Positions 11,101 through 24,184 of a stretch of DNA of 64,000 nt are shown here, in pieces (positions within the stretch are counted from its first letter, which is position 1; every line of letters begins with the position of its first letter). This DNA comes from Lyophyllum atratum. Taxonomy: Eukaryota; Basidiomycota; Agaricomycetes; Agaricales; Lyophyllaceae. Where the stretch lies: contig JACGCN010000079.1 of NCBI GenBank assembly GCA_014905825.1, forward strand, positions 48,562 through 112,561. Reading direction: 5' to 3'. The position numbers were made by a program, and so were the translations under genes. The notes beneath the pieces are model-generated. The model did no database searches. It worked only from the letters and a program-made list of their open reading frames with translations, and had not been told where the DNA came from.

Positions 11101-12234
11101 TCCCGAGTGTTGGCCACCTCGACCACGAAATGACCCTCCTTGGTGACTATATGAACTCCCTCCACCGGATGCCCCGCCTCTGCGATTCTGATAGTCTTTG
11201 TTTCCACCAAAGTTACCACGTGAGCCGTGACCTCGCAATGAACCCGAACTTCCTCCACCGCGCCCACCTCCACCACCACCACCACTGCCACCTCCGCCAA
11301 TATATCCACTTCCTCCTCCTCCCCGTCCTCGCCCTCCAGCCATCCCTCCTCGCGGTCCTGTGGTCGGTGCTCCCCGCCCTCCCCGTGGTCCTCCTGCAGG
11401 TCCCCCTCTACCACTCGGCATCCCTCCTCTTCCCGGGCCCATCGGCATATGATTCATCCCTGGAGGTGCCCCACCACGTCCAGCGCCAGGAGGTCCCACA
11501 TACGGTCCTAGGTTCTGGGGCGGCGGTGGCGGCGGTGCTTGGAACTGTGGTTGAGGCGGGGCGGCGTGATGCTGCTGGCTGTGCCGATTAGGGTTCGGTC
11601 CATCGAATCGTTGCCTTTTCGCCGGCGGTAGATGTTGCGGAGGTGTGTGGTGGATGTGATGACGTTGCTGTTGCTGTTGTTGCTGCTGCTGCTGTGGCTG
11701 CATGTGAGGCTGGAAAAACTGCTGCTGAGGTTGTTGAGCCTGTGGATGAGGATACGGAGCTTGGGCCATAGGTTGAGGTGGGGGAGCTATCGTCTGAGGC
11801 ACATATTGTTGCGGATATCCGGCCGTCGGCTGGTATGGATTGTAGCCTGGCTGGGCCGGCGGCTGAGGTGGAGGTTGAGCGACCGGAGGCGGAGGCGGAT
11901 GGTGATACTGTTGCGCTTGAAGCTGCTGTAGTTGCTGCTGCTGCTGCTGACGCTGCCACTGGCTACCATAACCATAATTCGCGTATAGCGCACTTTGCTC
12001 TGCAGGCGGGCGTGGAGGCTGAGCCTGGGGTTGAGGCTGAGGAGCGGTCCACTGAGGGTTGTATTGCGCTACAGCAGGAGGTTGGGCGTGAGGCTGCTGG
12101 TGATGTGCAGCTGCTGCTGCCGCCCAATATGCGGAATAATCCGGCTGGGTGGGCTGTGGTGGCGGTGGACCTGGAGGTAAAGGAGGTTGCTGTGTGGGGT
12201 AGCTTGCCTGGGGACCGAATGGGTTTTTGTTCAT
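8115..12234 (-). CDS. Large RGG-box, Gln/Pro-rich protein of unknown function
   Basis: Not recognised as a named family. The N-terminal third (MNKNPFGPQASYPTQQ...) is low complexity, rich in Gln, Pro, Ala and Tyr, with a poly-Gln stretch, a possible nuclear signal AKRQRFDGP and an RGG/GGR-rich block, which suggests RNA binding or condensate formation. A conserved-looking piece RRTLTDFKIVGLEIRDLSWTWG follows, then long acidic and Ser/Thr-rich disorder. The last 350 residues look folded (VESLKLFRQEGRIEVLVNIV, IQEWLKSMFGRMFWVAG, ILLRLVRG). Introns are inferred near 10035-10130 (GTGAGT donor, length a multiple of three, no stop), about 9527-9590, 8935-8960, 8765-8770 and 8560-8620. Function is open; nuclear RNA metabolism is a guess from composition. 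Confidence 0.7.
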
Positions 12235-12487
12235 CTTCGATTACAACGCGTTGAAACGTCGGTGAGCATAAAGCTTGCGGGATCGGTCAACGTGAATTTC
12301 TTTCACGAGCTGAACGCCGGACTCACTGTATAAAGTAGCGGGGATTCCCACTAGTGCGCAGACACTTGCCGGCCTTTCTATTGACTCTTTTGCAGGCGTT
12401 CAGAGCGAAGACTTATTTTACACTCCTCGTCGAAGAGATCAAGCGGTGTTCGGGCTCCGATACAAATTATTACAAATCCCGATCTAT

Positions 12488-13149
12488 TTAATATTTTTCC
12501 TCCGAGACTGTCCCGCTCGGAGCACCAGGTAGTCGAGGAGCGAGGTCCTTTGCTTGAGCTGTCTGTCTGCGCTTGCGGTGCTCGGCCTGACGCACTTCAA
12601 ATACTCAGTTGGATTTTATCAGATATAATTTCTGGAAAACTCACTTGCGAAGAAATCTCGGTGCAAGGCATACCGTTCATGGATAGGCGTGGATGGCGTT
12701 TTGGGCGTCGAGGAAGAACTGGGTATCTTGGGTGATTTCGAGTCCTCGCGCTTACTTTCCTTCTCTCTAGTCCCGTCGCTGTCCTTCTTGTCCTTGTTCT
12801 TTTCACTCTCCTTTTCTTTCTCTTTCTCCTTCTCTTTCTTCTTCCTCTGTTTCTCCTCCCACTCCTCCTTGACCTTCGCGATTTCCTCATCTGTCAGCCC
12901 CGCCTTCCGCTCGCCAGCCGCATTTTCTATTCCTCCTAAGCTGGATGCGAAGCCCAGATCGGCCAGATGACCTGGACAGGTGTAAAGAAAGTCGACCGTA
13001 TTGATCGTCGCAAGAACTGTCGTCGTTGGTTTGTAGCAGATATAGCATGCTTTAGCTGTTCCCGCTATCTAATTTCGAGCCTCCATAAATTATTACAGAG
13101 CCATACTGCCTTTACTTACTCGCTTATAATAGACGTTGCTGAAGGACAT
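12488..13149 (-). CDS. VFA1: VPS4-associated protein 1 (Vfa1-like)
   Basis: The start MSFSNVYYKR is spliced over an intron of about 75 bp (GTAAGT donor) to AKACYICYKPTTTVLATINTVDFLYTCPGHLADLGFA. The paired CxxC (CYIC) and CPGH make the zinc-binding head of Vfa1, an endosomal partner of the AAA-ATPase Vps4 in ESCRT disassembly. A charged Lys/Glu-rich region (LTDEEIAKVKEEWEEKQ then repeated KEKE) and a Ser/Pro linker follow. The end HERYALHRDFFA..EVRQAEHRKRR, stop at 12488, resembles the Vps4-binding tail. A short intron at about 12608-12650 joins the last exon. It shares a 550-bp divergent region with PAB1. Confidence 0.78.
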
Positions 13150-13699
13150 GATGGTGTATGTAAAGTAGTGGCGATGCTACTTGATAAGATTACTTGATTG
13201 GCGACCTCCGCTAGCCCTCCATTTTTTCGCAGAAGATCCATAACAGGGTACTTCCGATTCTACGAGGTCTTCCAATTACGACCAGAAGGGCCGTAAGTCG
13301 TCCCTAATGCTTGTTACAATAGAGCCTATTTTATAGCAATGCCGATCTGTTACACAATGCGGTGTATTGTTAACGGAGTTTCAAAAATCTATCAAAATAT
13401 GGACCAGCTTGGAAGTTGTCTTGTTTTAACCCTCCATCTCAAAAGGTCAGTACTCAGTCCTCCCTGTCAACATCCCCTCTCGCTGTTGCTCATCCGGTTT
13501 TCCTTCACAGACCTAAAGCCGTTCAAAAAAATATAAAAAAAACTTTTTATATACTAGCGGTTGTTGTTATCACTTCGTGTGCGTTCATTCAAGCTCCAGC
13601 TGTCCTTCATCACTCATCCAACATTGCTGGTGCACAGTCGCAGAAAAGTCACAGAATACAGTAACGACCCCAAAACCCAGAAAATCCCATAACTAGAAC
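13150..13699. promoter_or_regulatory. Divergent VFA1/PAB1 intergenic region with A-rich tract
   Basis: Holds promoters for both neighbours. About 160 bp before the PAB1 ATG is an A tract (13525-13542, interrupted by one T) followed by TTTTTATATA, which may be a poly(dA:dT)/TATA-like core. The sequence next to the ATG is rich in A and C (repeated CAGAAAA and CCCAAAACCC), typical of a well-translated leader. No coding sequence is seen. Confidence 0.45.
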
Positions 13700-16068
<2,369 letters not shown>

Positions 16069-16602
16069 ATGGGCTCAAAGCGTCTTCAGAACGCTTTGGT
16101 TATATTTTGATATGGAGTGGTTATGATTTGGACCGATTATTGTTCTGCGATTTCGGATCCGTCCTTTCTTTATGCTCAGTATGCTTTCCGTTTATGCGTT
16201 TATGCTGTCTGGTCCTGTGGTCATAGGCGATATATGCCGTCCGAGACTGTTACGTACTAGGGTTTTGGTGGTCGTTCAAGCTTTACTGTGTACTTTTTGA
16301 ATGAATGTCGTCAATGGCTTCCTATGTCATCGTGTGATGAAAATACAGGCTCTCTTGAGACATGACTGAGCATTAGTAACGACCTTGCTTGTAAAAATAG
16401 ACATATCATTCGTCGACCCTGATCAACCCTTCGTCATCTTCACACCAGTCTCCACAGACTTGGCCCATGCCTGTAAGTATCAACTCACCTTGCAGCTGTC
16501 ATGGAGTGGGCGGCACTACTTAGTCACTGTCAGGAGACGAGAACCGTTCGAATGTCCCTTAGAATGCCCACATGATGTCACGATTACGGAGAAACATATT
16601 AA
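16069..16602. other. PAB1 3' flank up to the retroelement
   Basis: Contains the presumed PAB1 3' UTR and spacer. I see no gene, only short unconvincing open frames. The retroelement begins at 16603. Confidence 0.6.
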
Positions 16603-16947
16603 TCGGGGTTTAAATTTCAATTTACTCTAGTCCAATGCAGCCAAAGCGGGTGCCCCGGCGGCACGGCGCGTGCTCGCGCCAACCCAAAACAGTCACACAC
16701 AACACGCCGCGCGTTTTCGTGATTGTTTTAATGCGGTGATCTATTTTTAGTCACGCGTGGGGTGGTTTCACGGACCGAGAGACTTATCTAGCCTAGAAGA
16801 GGGGCAAGGCAAGATGAGACGTCCTCAGGGATCCTCGTCTTGACTTTCCTTCGCTAGGTGAGATACAGCCGCTCTTTATCCTCAGGGATATTCGTGTTGA
16901 CGATGCTTCGCTAGCTCGTCGCGCCAGGCACCGATTATTTTCGTGTC
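16603..16947 (+). repeat. Ngaro-like split repeat A1 (left end)
   Basis: 345 bp from TCGGGGTTTAAATTTC to TTTTCGTGTC, identical by eye to A2. It ends 60 bp before the gag ATG, so it probably carries the promoter and RNA 5' leader. It holds repeated CCTCAGGGAT/TCCTCAGGGAT and CTTCGCTAG boxes. Confidence 0.92.
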
Positions 16948-17007
16948 TAATCATACAATACATCGCTTTCACTCAGCAAAGACCTTTCAGCAGTTGAAAC
17001 ATATATT

Positions 17008-18465
17008 ATGAGCCATAATGGAGAGTCCTCAGCTCGTCGTATCGCCTTCACTCCTGGACAGGCTGGAGCCTCTGGCACCAATGCAGGATCCACTGCCGCC
17101 GGAGCTTCCGTCCCAGGACAGGGTGTCCGGGATCCCCCTTCAGAGTCGTCTCAGTTGCCCGACGGTACCCCTATTAGACCGCCTCACGCACAAGGTGCCG
17201 GCCAGCCATCATCCTCCAACGCTTCTGGATCGACTATCCCATCCCAATCAGCCGGAGTTGCCGCGGGAGACATGGAATTCCAACTCAACCTCTCTAAACA
17301 GGTCGAAGGTATCCTCGATGACTTCAGGTTGGAGAAAGTTGAAAAAGGGGACGCCTCCATCTCGATCGTCCAAATTCTCAGCTCAACGCCAGGGGACCAG
17401 TTGGCGAAAAAGCTCGCCATCAAGGAGTACTTATCTGCCCTTGACGACATTCACAGAGAGCTTCAATCATCTGAACGACGAGGAGCTAGAGCCAGTGGCG
17501 CACTTGCCGGTGCCGCAGCGGGGACGAACCCTCCAAACAATCCGCGGAACCCACCTGAAGGACAGGATGGGCAGGATCTCGAGGAATTCCTCAATCAAGC
17601 AAAGGAACGATCCATGGGCCGAGAGCGTTCACCCTCTCCCACTGAAAGCACCAACGGGGAAGGGAAGAGGCGGAAACTCACCGCCACCGACATGCCATGG
17701 TTCCAAAAGGAGGCTGTCGCTCAGCAGGTCCAGCGACCACAATGCAAAATCACGCAGAGTGTCCTCGCTCGATTCTCCAAGGACCCGCAATTCGTTAAGC
17801 GCAACATCATGTCAAGCTGCTCCGCCCCTCCTGGCTTCCCAGAATGGGATGCCATCATCCGAGGAACCGCAGTTAACCTACACGCTGTCTTCTCCTCTAT
17901 CCATTCAATCGTCCCTCCTAAGGAGGAGTCTGGCCGCGTGGGAGATACTGAAATCCGGTTCTCCCGGCTTGAACCAGCCAAGAAGATCCTCACCTCACAG
18001 GATTGGTCTCTCGCATGGCGCTTCGCGGTCGAGGCCTACGTCTACGCGTTCGAAGAACGTGCAGCTGAACTTAACGCGTGGGCGAAGCACATCGAAGGCA
18101 TGTTCGCCTCCATCCAAGTCGTCTACCACGGACGCGTTATCCTTTACGACATCGCTGCCCGGAACGTTGTCGCCGGTGGTCAGCAGAATCTCCTCACCGA
18201 CACGCACCTCTTCACCAACCTCTGGACTGCGATCGGCTCCCCCATGGGACGGCTCGTCGGATCGGACGGAGGCAAAAAAGGTTCCGCTGGATCGGGCGGT
18301 ATTAGGAACGAGATCTGTAACCGGTTCAACTCAGCCGATAAGCCCTGCACCAGCGCAGCAGGAAAATGTCGCTTCATCCACCAATGTAGGAAGTGCGGGT
18401 CAAAGGAGCATGGGGCTCATAAGTGCGTCCAGGAAGGAGGCGGAGCGAAGCGCGCTGAAGCCTAA
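17008..18465 (+). CDS. Gag-like ORF1 of the Ngaro-like element
   Basis: A 485-residue protein with a Ser/Gly/Pro-rich N-terminus, a helical middle (capsid-like, for example FQLNLSKQVEGILDDFRLEKVEKG and WSLAWRFAVEAYVYAFEERAAELNAW taken separately) and a Cys/His C-terminus. At about residues 461-474 is a canonical zinc knuckle CRKCGSKEHGAHKC (CX2CX4HX4C), preceded by a CX9CX6CX3H cluster that may be a second CCCH-type finger. It should package element RNA. The first ATG after A1 is its start. The +1 frame is open across its whole length and belongs to the RT ORF. Confidence 0.85.
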   Translation: MSHNGESSARRIAFTPGQAGASGTNAGSTAAGASVPGQGVRDPPSESSQLPDGTPIRPPHAQGAGQPSSSNASGSTIPSQSAGVAAGDMEFQLNLSKQVEGILDDFRLEKVEKGDASISIVQILSSTPGDQLAKKLAIKEYLSALDDIHRELQSSERRGARASGALAGAAAGTNPPNNPRNPPEGQDGQDLEEFLNQAKERSMGRERSPSPTESTNGEGKRRKLTATDMPWFQKEAVAQQVQRPQCKITQSVLARFSKDPQFVKRNIMSSCSAPPGFPEWDAIIRGTAVNLHAVFSSIHSIVPPKEESGRVGDTEIRFSRLEPAKKILTSQDWSLAWRFAVEAYVYAFEERAAELNAWAKHIEGMFASIQVVYHGRVILYDIAARNVVAGGQQNLLTDTHLFTNLWTAIGSPMGRLVGSDGGKKGSAGSGGIRNEICNRFNSADKPCTSAAGKCRFIHQCRKCGSKEHGAHKCVQEGGGAKRAEA

Positions 18466-20284
18466 ATACCTCCGCCACAACCTTTGGGAGCATCCTACTA
18501 CGCTCTCGAAGTCAGCCGCCGATTGGACCGAAAGCGCTGTACCCTTACCTTCAATTCCAGACTCTGAACTTAACAACCCGGTGGTCTCGAGCACTATCGC
18601 TGCCAACCCCGATCTTTTTAGCATCGTAACTCCTATTAATGTCGACGTGTTCGAATCTATGCTCTCTGACCACCCTAATCAACCGTTCGTCGCTTCCATA
18701 TGCAAAGGCCTTCGCGAAGGGTTCTGGCCTTGGGCCGACACCCATTGGGGGGAATACCCTGACACATACGACGCAACATTTGGGTCACCATCTGACCCGG
18801 AGGAGGCTCAATTCCTGCGAGATCAGCGAGACACTGAAATCCAGAAGGGTCGCTTCTCCAACGCCTTCGGGCGTGACCTCCTCCCTGGCATGTATAGCAT
18901 GCCAATACACGCTATTCCCAAACCACACACCGACGCGTTCAGAATGATAACCGATCAATCCGCGGGTACTTACTCCCTTAACTCAATGATCCAGCGGGAG
19001 GACATATCCGGTTATCCTCTCGACGACATGTCGTTACTGGGGAACATGCTCCTATTCCTTCGCAAGGCTATAGGGAAGGACGCGGATCTCATCCTATTCA
19101 AATCCGACGTCGCGGAGGCGTATCGCCATATGCCTATGTCCCCATACTGGGCTATCAAACAAGTTAACACGATCGACGGTTTTCGCCACATTGATCGCTG
19201 CAACGCTTTCGGGGGTAGAGCTGCCCAAGCAATCTGGATTTCTTTCATGTCGCTTGTCATTTGGATTGCTAAGTACGTTCGTTCGGAACACCTGCTCCTC
19301 ATTTATTCCGACGATGCATTTGGGCCGTGCCTGTCGCACGACTACTCTTTCTATCCCCCATACCGAAAGTCCTTGCCCACCAGCCAGGCAAATTTCCTGG
19401 TTCTCCTTGACGACCTCGGTATCCCTCACAGCGAGAGAAAACAGGTCGCTGGGGCCCCTATTGTCATCATTGGCATCGAGGTCGACCCCAATGAAATGAC
19501 GCTCACGTTGCCGGCGGCTAGTAAAACCGAGCTGATCGCCAAGATCACTCGTTTCTGCGCCACAACTGGCGCCTCTGGCAGTTCTAGATTCTCTCTCCGC
19601 GAGTGGCAGGGTCTAGGCGGCCATCTCAACTGGGCATTTAATGTCTTCCCCCTCCTGCGTCCGTGTATTTGCGAGTTATACTCGAAGATCGCAGGAAAAG
19701 ATTCCCCAAACGCTCGCATCTGGGTAAATTCCGATGTACGCAGGGAATTGCTCTGGGCTAAGGATCACCTTGTCAACGCAACGGGCGTGAGGCTCGTCCG
19801 TTCGTTAGATTGGTCTTTCCCCTCCGCAGATGCAGTCTTGTACTGTGACGCCTCGTTAGAAGGATTTGGTTTCTATCACCCACTGACGCATGCAGGTTTC
19901 TTTGGGTCGATTCCAACCTGGGCCCCATCAAACCTCATCTTCTACTACGAGGCTCTCTGCGTGTTATACGCTCTTCACCACGCGACAACCCTGCCGATCC
20001 CATCCTCGGCCAAAATCATCATTTTCACCGATAATAAGAACACAGTCGACATCTTCTCCTCGTTGCATGCCCTGCCCATCTATAACAGCCTTCTCAGGTC
20101 GGCGTGCGACATCCTCATCCGAACAGACCACCAGCTCCGGGTTCTTCACGTCCCCGGGAAGGAGAACGGCGTCGCCGACGCTCTATCCCGAAACCTCTTC
20201 CACGTCGCTAAGCAAATGGATCCCCTCCTGACTATTCAGGTTTTTCAACCCCCCGAGAGGTTACTGGGGGCGTCCGAAAAATGA
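17018..20284 (+). CDS. Reverse transcriptase-RNase H ORF2 of the Ngaro-like element
   Basis: The open frame starts with an ATG 10 nt downstream of the gag ATG, in the +1 frame, and runs 1,088 codons. Recognisable enzyme domains appear only after the gag stop: the RT region (MPIHAIPKPHTDAFRMITDQS, FKSDVAEAYRHM) with catalytic YSDDAFG near residue 763, then RNase H with YCDAS (about 941), the Glu of YYEALCVLYAL, FTDNK (about 1003) and VADALSR (about 1051). The first 480 codons overlap gag and are Ser/Pro/Arg-rich with no known domain. Expression could be by leaky scanning to the second ATG or by +1 frameshifting near the gag stop; the sequence does not decide. It ends TGA within ATGA, overlapping ORF3. 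Confidence 0.9.
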   Translation: MESPQLVVSPSLLDRLEPLAPMQDPLPPELPSQDRVSGIPLQSRLSCPTVPLLDRLTHKVPASHHPPTLLDRLSHPNQPELPRETWNSNSTSLNRSKVSSMTSGWRKLKKGTPPSRSSKFSAQRQGTSWRKSSPSRSTYLPLTTFTESFNHLNDEELEPVAHLPVPQRGRTLQTIRGTHLKDRMGRISRNSSIKQRNDPWAESVHPLPLKAPTGKGRGGNSPPPTCHGSKRRLSLSRSSDHNAKSRRVSSLDSPRTRNSLSATSCQAAPPLLASQNGMPSSEEPQLTYTLSSPLSIQSSLLRRSLAAWEILKSGSPGLNQPRRSSPHRIGLSHGASRSRPTSTRSKNVQLNLTRGRSTSKACSPPSKSSTTDALSFTTSLPGTLSPVVSRISSPTRTSSPTSGLRSAPPWDGSSDRTEAKKVPLDRAVLGTRSVTGSTQPISPAPAQQENVASSTNVGSAGQRSMGLISASRKEAERSALKPKYLRHNLWEHPTTLSKSAADWTESAVPLPSIPDSELNNPVVSSTIAANPDLFSIVTPINVDVFESMLSDHPNQPFVASICKGLREGFWPWADTHWGEYPDTYDATFGSPSDPEEAQFLRDQRDTEIQKGRFSNAFGRDLLPGMYSMPIHAIPKPHTDAFRMITDQSAGTYSLNSMIQREDISGYPLDDMSLLGNMLLFLRKAIGKDADLILFKSDVAEAYRHMPMSPYWAIKQVNTIDGFRHIDRCNAFGGRAAQAIWISFMSLVIWIAKYVRSEHLLLIYSDDAFGPCLSHDYSFYPPYRKSLPTSQANFLVLLDDLGIPHSERKQVAGAPIVIIGIEVDPNEMTLTLPAASKTELIAKITRFCATTGASGSSRFSLREWQGLGGHLNWAFNVFPLLRPCICELYSKIAGKDSPNARIWVNSDVRRELLWAKDHLVNATGVRLVRSLDWSFPSADAVLYCDASLEGFGFYHPLTHAGFFGSIPTWAPSNLIFYYEALCVLYALHHATTLPIPSSAKIIIFTDNKNTVDIFSSLHALPIYNSLLRSACDILIRTDHQLRVLHVPGKENGVADALSRNLFHVAKQMDPLLTIQVFQPPERLLGASEK

Positions 20285-21309
20285 TCCCTTACCCCGTACG
20301 ATCCAGGCAGCCTGTCCGTCCTGTCTGGAGTCGGGAGCGCCTCATTCGAGCGCGCGCGATTGCCCTCGGACAAGCTATCGACTCTTCTACTGAAAACTCT
20401 TACAACTCTGCACTCAACTCATACCTGAACTTCGTTCGCAACCATGATCTTCCGGTCGAACCGACCGTTGATACGTTCAGTTACTACGCCGCCTATATGT
20501 CCGAATTCGTTCGGCCCAGCTCTGTCAGTTCTTACCTCTCAGGGATCTGCAGCCTCCTCGAGCCCTACTTCCCGAATGTGCGTGAAGTACGCAATTCACC
20601 GATCGTTCTCCGTACTATGAGGGGTTGCCGTCGCGCGCGCGGGGTCCCCGTTCACCGTAAACGGGCCTTAACCATTGAAGACCTCGATCGCATCGCTACA
20701 CATTACGCTGGATCACAGAACCACGATGACTTATTATTCTGCGCCCAACTATTCACCGGCTTCTTCGCCTTGCTTCGCCTCGGCGAACTCACATATCCCG
20801 ACGACCGCAATCTTCGTAACCCTCGTAAGGTCGTGCGCCGCAACACACTTTCCATCTGTGACACCGAGTTCAAATTCTTCCTCCCTACACATAAAGCCGA
20901 CGTCGCTTTTGAGGGGAACACCGTAATACTCCAGCGGCAGGACGGTCTCCACGACCCTCACCGCGCGTTCTTGGCCTATTTAGCCAGTCGCGATCGACGT
21001 TTCCCGTTCAGCTCCCCACTCTGGCTTAGAGCCGACGGGACTGTTCCGGTGCGCCGTTATTTCATGACCCGACTTCGTCGATTTTTTGATGGAGATATCG
21101 GGGGCGCATCTATGAGAGCTGGTGGGGCAACCGCTCTCGCCGCTGATGGTGTAGCGCCCGCCATCATTCAAGGGATTGGCCGCTGGTCATCCGACGCCTA
21201 TCAGGTCTACATCCGCAAGCATCCAGTCCTTTTGCAGGCACTCCTTTACGGTCGTACTCCACATGAACCTGTCTACGTTCACCGTCCTCTCTACGTTCGC
21301 CGCCCCTGA
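20281..21309 (+). CDS. Tyrosine recombinase ORF3 of the Ngaro-like element
   Basis: A 342-residue integrase-like tyrosine recombinase. The N-terminal part (STENSYNSALNSYLNFVRNH) resembles a SAM-like core-binding domain. The catalytic part shows the first Arg in FFALLRLGELTYPD (about residue 165), SMRAGGATALAADG (about 277), and GIGRWSSDAYQVYIRKHP, which supplies the later Arg, Trp and the likely nucleophilic Tyr. This GRWSS..Y form is characteristic of DIRS/Ngaro recombinases. It should recombine the circular cDNA into the genome using the A/B repeat ends. Its ATG overlaps the ORF2 stop (ATGA), suggesting coupled reinitiation. Confidence 0.9.
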   Translation: MIPYPVRSRQPVRPVWSRERLIRARAIALGQAIDSSTENSYNSALNSYLNFVRNHDLPVEPTVDTFSYYAAYMSEFVRPSSVSSYLSGICSLLEPYFPNVREVRNSPIVLRTMRGCRRARGVPVHRKRALTIEDLDRIATHYAGSQNHDDLLFCAQLFTGFFALLRLGELTYPDDRNLRNPRKVVRRNTLSICDTEFKFFLPTHKADVAFEGNTVILQRQDGLHDPHRAFLAYLASRDRRFPFSSPLWLRADGTVPVRRYFMTRLRRFFDGDIGGASMRAGGATALAADGVAPAIIQGIGRWSSDAYQVYIRKHPVLLQALLYGRTPHEPVYVHRPLYVRRP

Positions 21310-21540
21310 TTCCTCATTATATGCCCACTCTCTCTGACTTTGACCGCCACCGCCTAATTTCCTACCCACGAACTCTTATGGTCAATCTTCGTGTTCTTAA
21401 CCAGCTACGTCTCCTCCCCACCTTTTTTACTACATAACAAACATTCTTTTTTACTTTACTACGGACAATTTTATTTCCCTACCGCGATCTCCTTTTCCTA
21501 TCGCTCCTCACATCGTACCTCATCTGACATTAGTATTCTA

Positions 21541-21680
21541 GCGCTACCTCGATACGAAAATGATACGGGTCGGCGCACGGCTTCTCGGCTGGCTTTTTAG
21601 CCGCCGGGTTGACCGTCCCGATTTTGCTATTCCCTTCGTCCATAAGTCCGAAAGCCTGAGGACCCAAGCTGCTGGATTGG
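21541..21680 (+). repeat. Ngaro-like split repeat B1
   Basis: 140 bp from GCGCTACCTCGATACG to GCTGGATTGG, identical by eye to B2 and directly abutting A2. The B1/A2 joint (GATTGG|TCGGGG) corresponds to the junction of a circular intermediate. The preceding 231 bp after the recombinase stop are T-rich and hold no ORF. Confidence 0.92.
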
Positions 21681-22025
21681 TCGGGGTTTAAATTTCAATT
21701 TACTCTAGTCCAATGCAGCCAAAGCGGGTGCCCCGGCGGCACGGCGCGTGCTCGCGCCAACCCAAAACAGTCACACACAACACGCCGCGCGTTTTCGTGA
21801 TTGTTTTAATGCGGTGATCTATTTTTAGTCACGCGTGGGGTGGTTTCACGGACCGAGAGACTTATCTAGCCTAGAAGAGGGGCAAGGCAAGATGAGACGT
21901 CCTCAGGGATCCTCGTCTTGACTTTCCTTCGCTAGGTGAGATACAGCCGCTCTTTATCCTCAGGGATATTCGTGTTGACGATGCTTCGCTAGCTCGTCGC
22001 GCCAGGCACCGATTATTTTCGTGTC
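21681..22025 (+). repeat. Ngaro-like split repeat A2
   Basis: 345 bp identical by eye to A1. It lies directly after B1 and is followed by a unique 104-bp spacer (22026-22129) before B2. Confidence 0.92.
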
Positions 22026-22129
22026 CCACCCACCCGCATTCCTATCTGTATTATTTTGACATCTGGTACTAGTACACGCAAAACTGGCTGGTTGCCGTTT
22101 TGATTACTCTTTTCGTAGTGATTCTGTAC

Positions 22130-22269
22130 GCGCTACCTCGATACGAAAATGATACGGGTCGGCGCACGGCTTCTCGGCTGGCTTTTTAGCCGCCGGGTTG
22201 ACCGTCCCGATTTTGCTATTCCCTTCGTCCATAAGTCCGAAAGCCTGAGGACCCAAGCTGCTGGATTGG
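22130..22269 (+). repeat. Ngaro-like split repeat B2 (right end)
   Basis: 140 bp identical by eye to B1. It ends at 22269; host sequence (ACGGATTTAG) resumes 69 bp before the SFA1 start codon. Confidence 0.92.
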
Positions 22270-22326
22270 ACGGATTTAGATAAAAGCATCTTCACTCACA
22301 CCCATCGATACCTCTTCCCACATTGA

Positions 22327-24184
<1,858 letters not shown>

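Larger units (their letters stand above)
16603..22269 (+). mobile_element. Ngaro-like tyrosine-recombinase (YR) retrotransposon, apparently complete
   Basis: A 5,667-bp element with three ORFs in the order gag, reverse transcriptase/RNase H, tyrosine recombinase. It lacks the DDE integrase and LTRs of Gypsy/Copia. It has split direct repeats: A1 (16603-16947), B1 (21541-21680), A2 (21681-22025) and B2 (22130-22269). A1 and A2 are both 345 bp and B1 and B2 both 140 bp, with no mismatch by eye. ORF order, lack of a methyltransferase domain and the A1-B1-A2-B2 layout are those of Ngaro elements of the DIRS order, which integrate by recombination of a circular intermediate and leave no target duplication; none is visible here (flanks ATATTAA and ACGGATT). 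It sits between PAB1 and SFA1. Intact ORFs and identical repeats suggest recent insertion. Confidence 0.92.

Noticed and set aside
16603..22269. LTR retrotransposon (Gypsy/Copia)
   Set aside because: Repeats are split and offset, there is no DDE integrase or protease, and ORF3 is a tyrosine recombinase.
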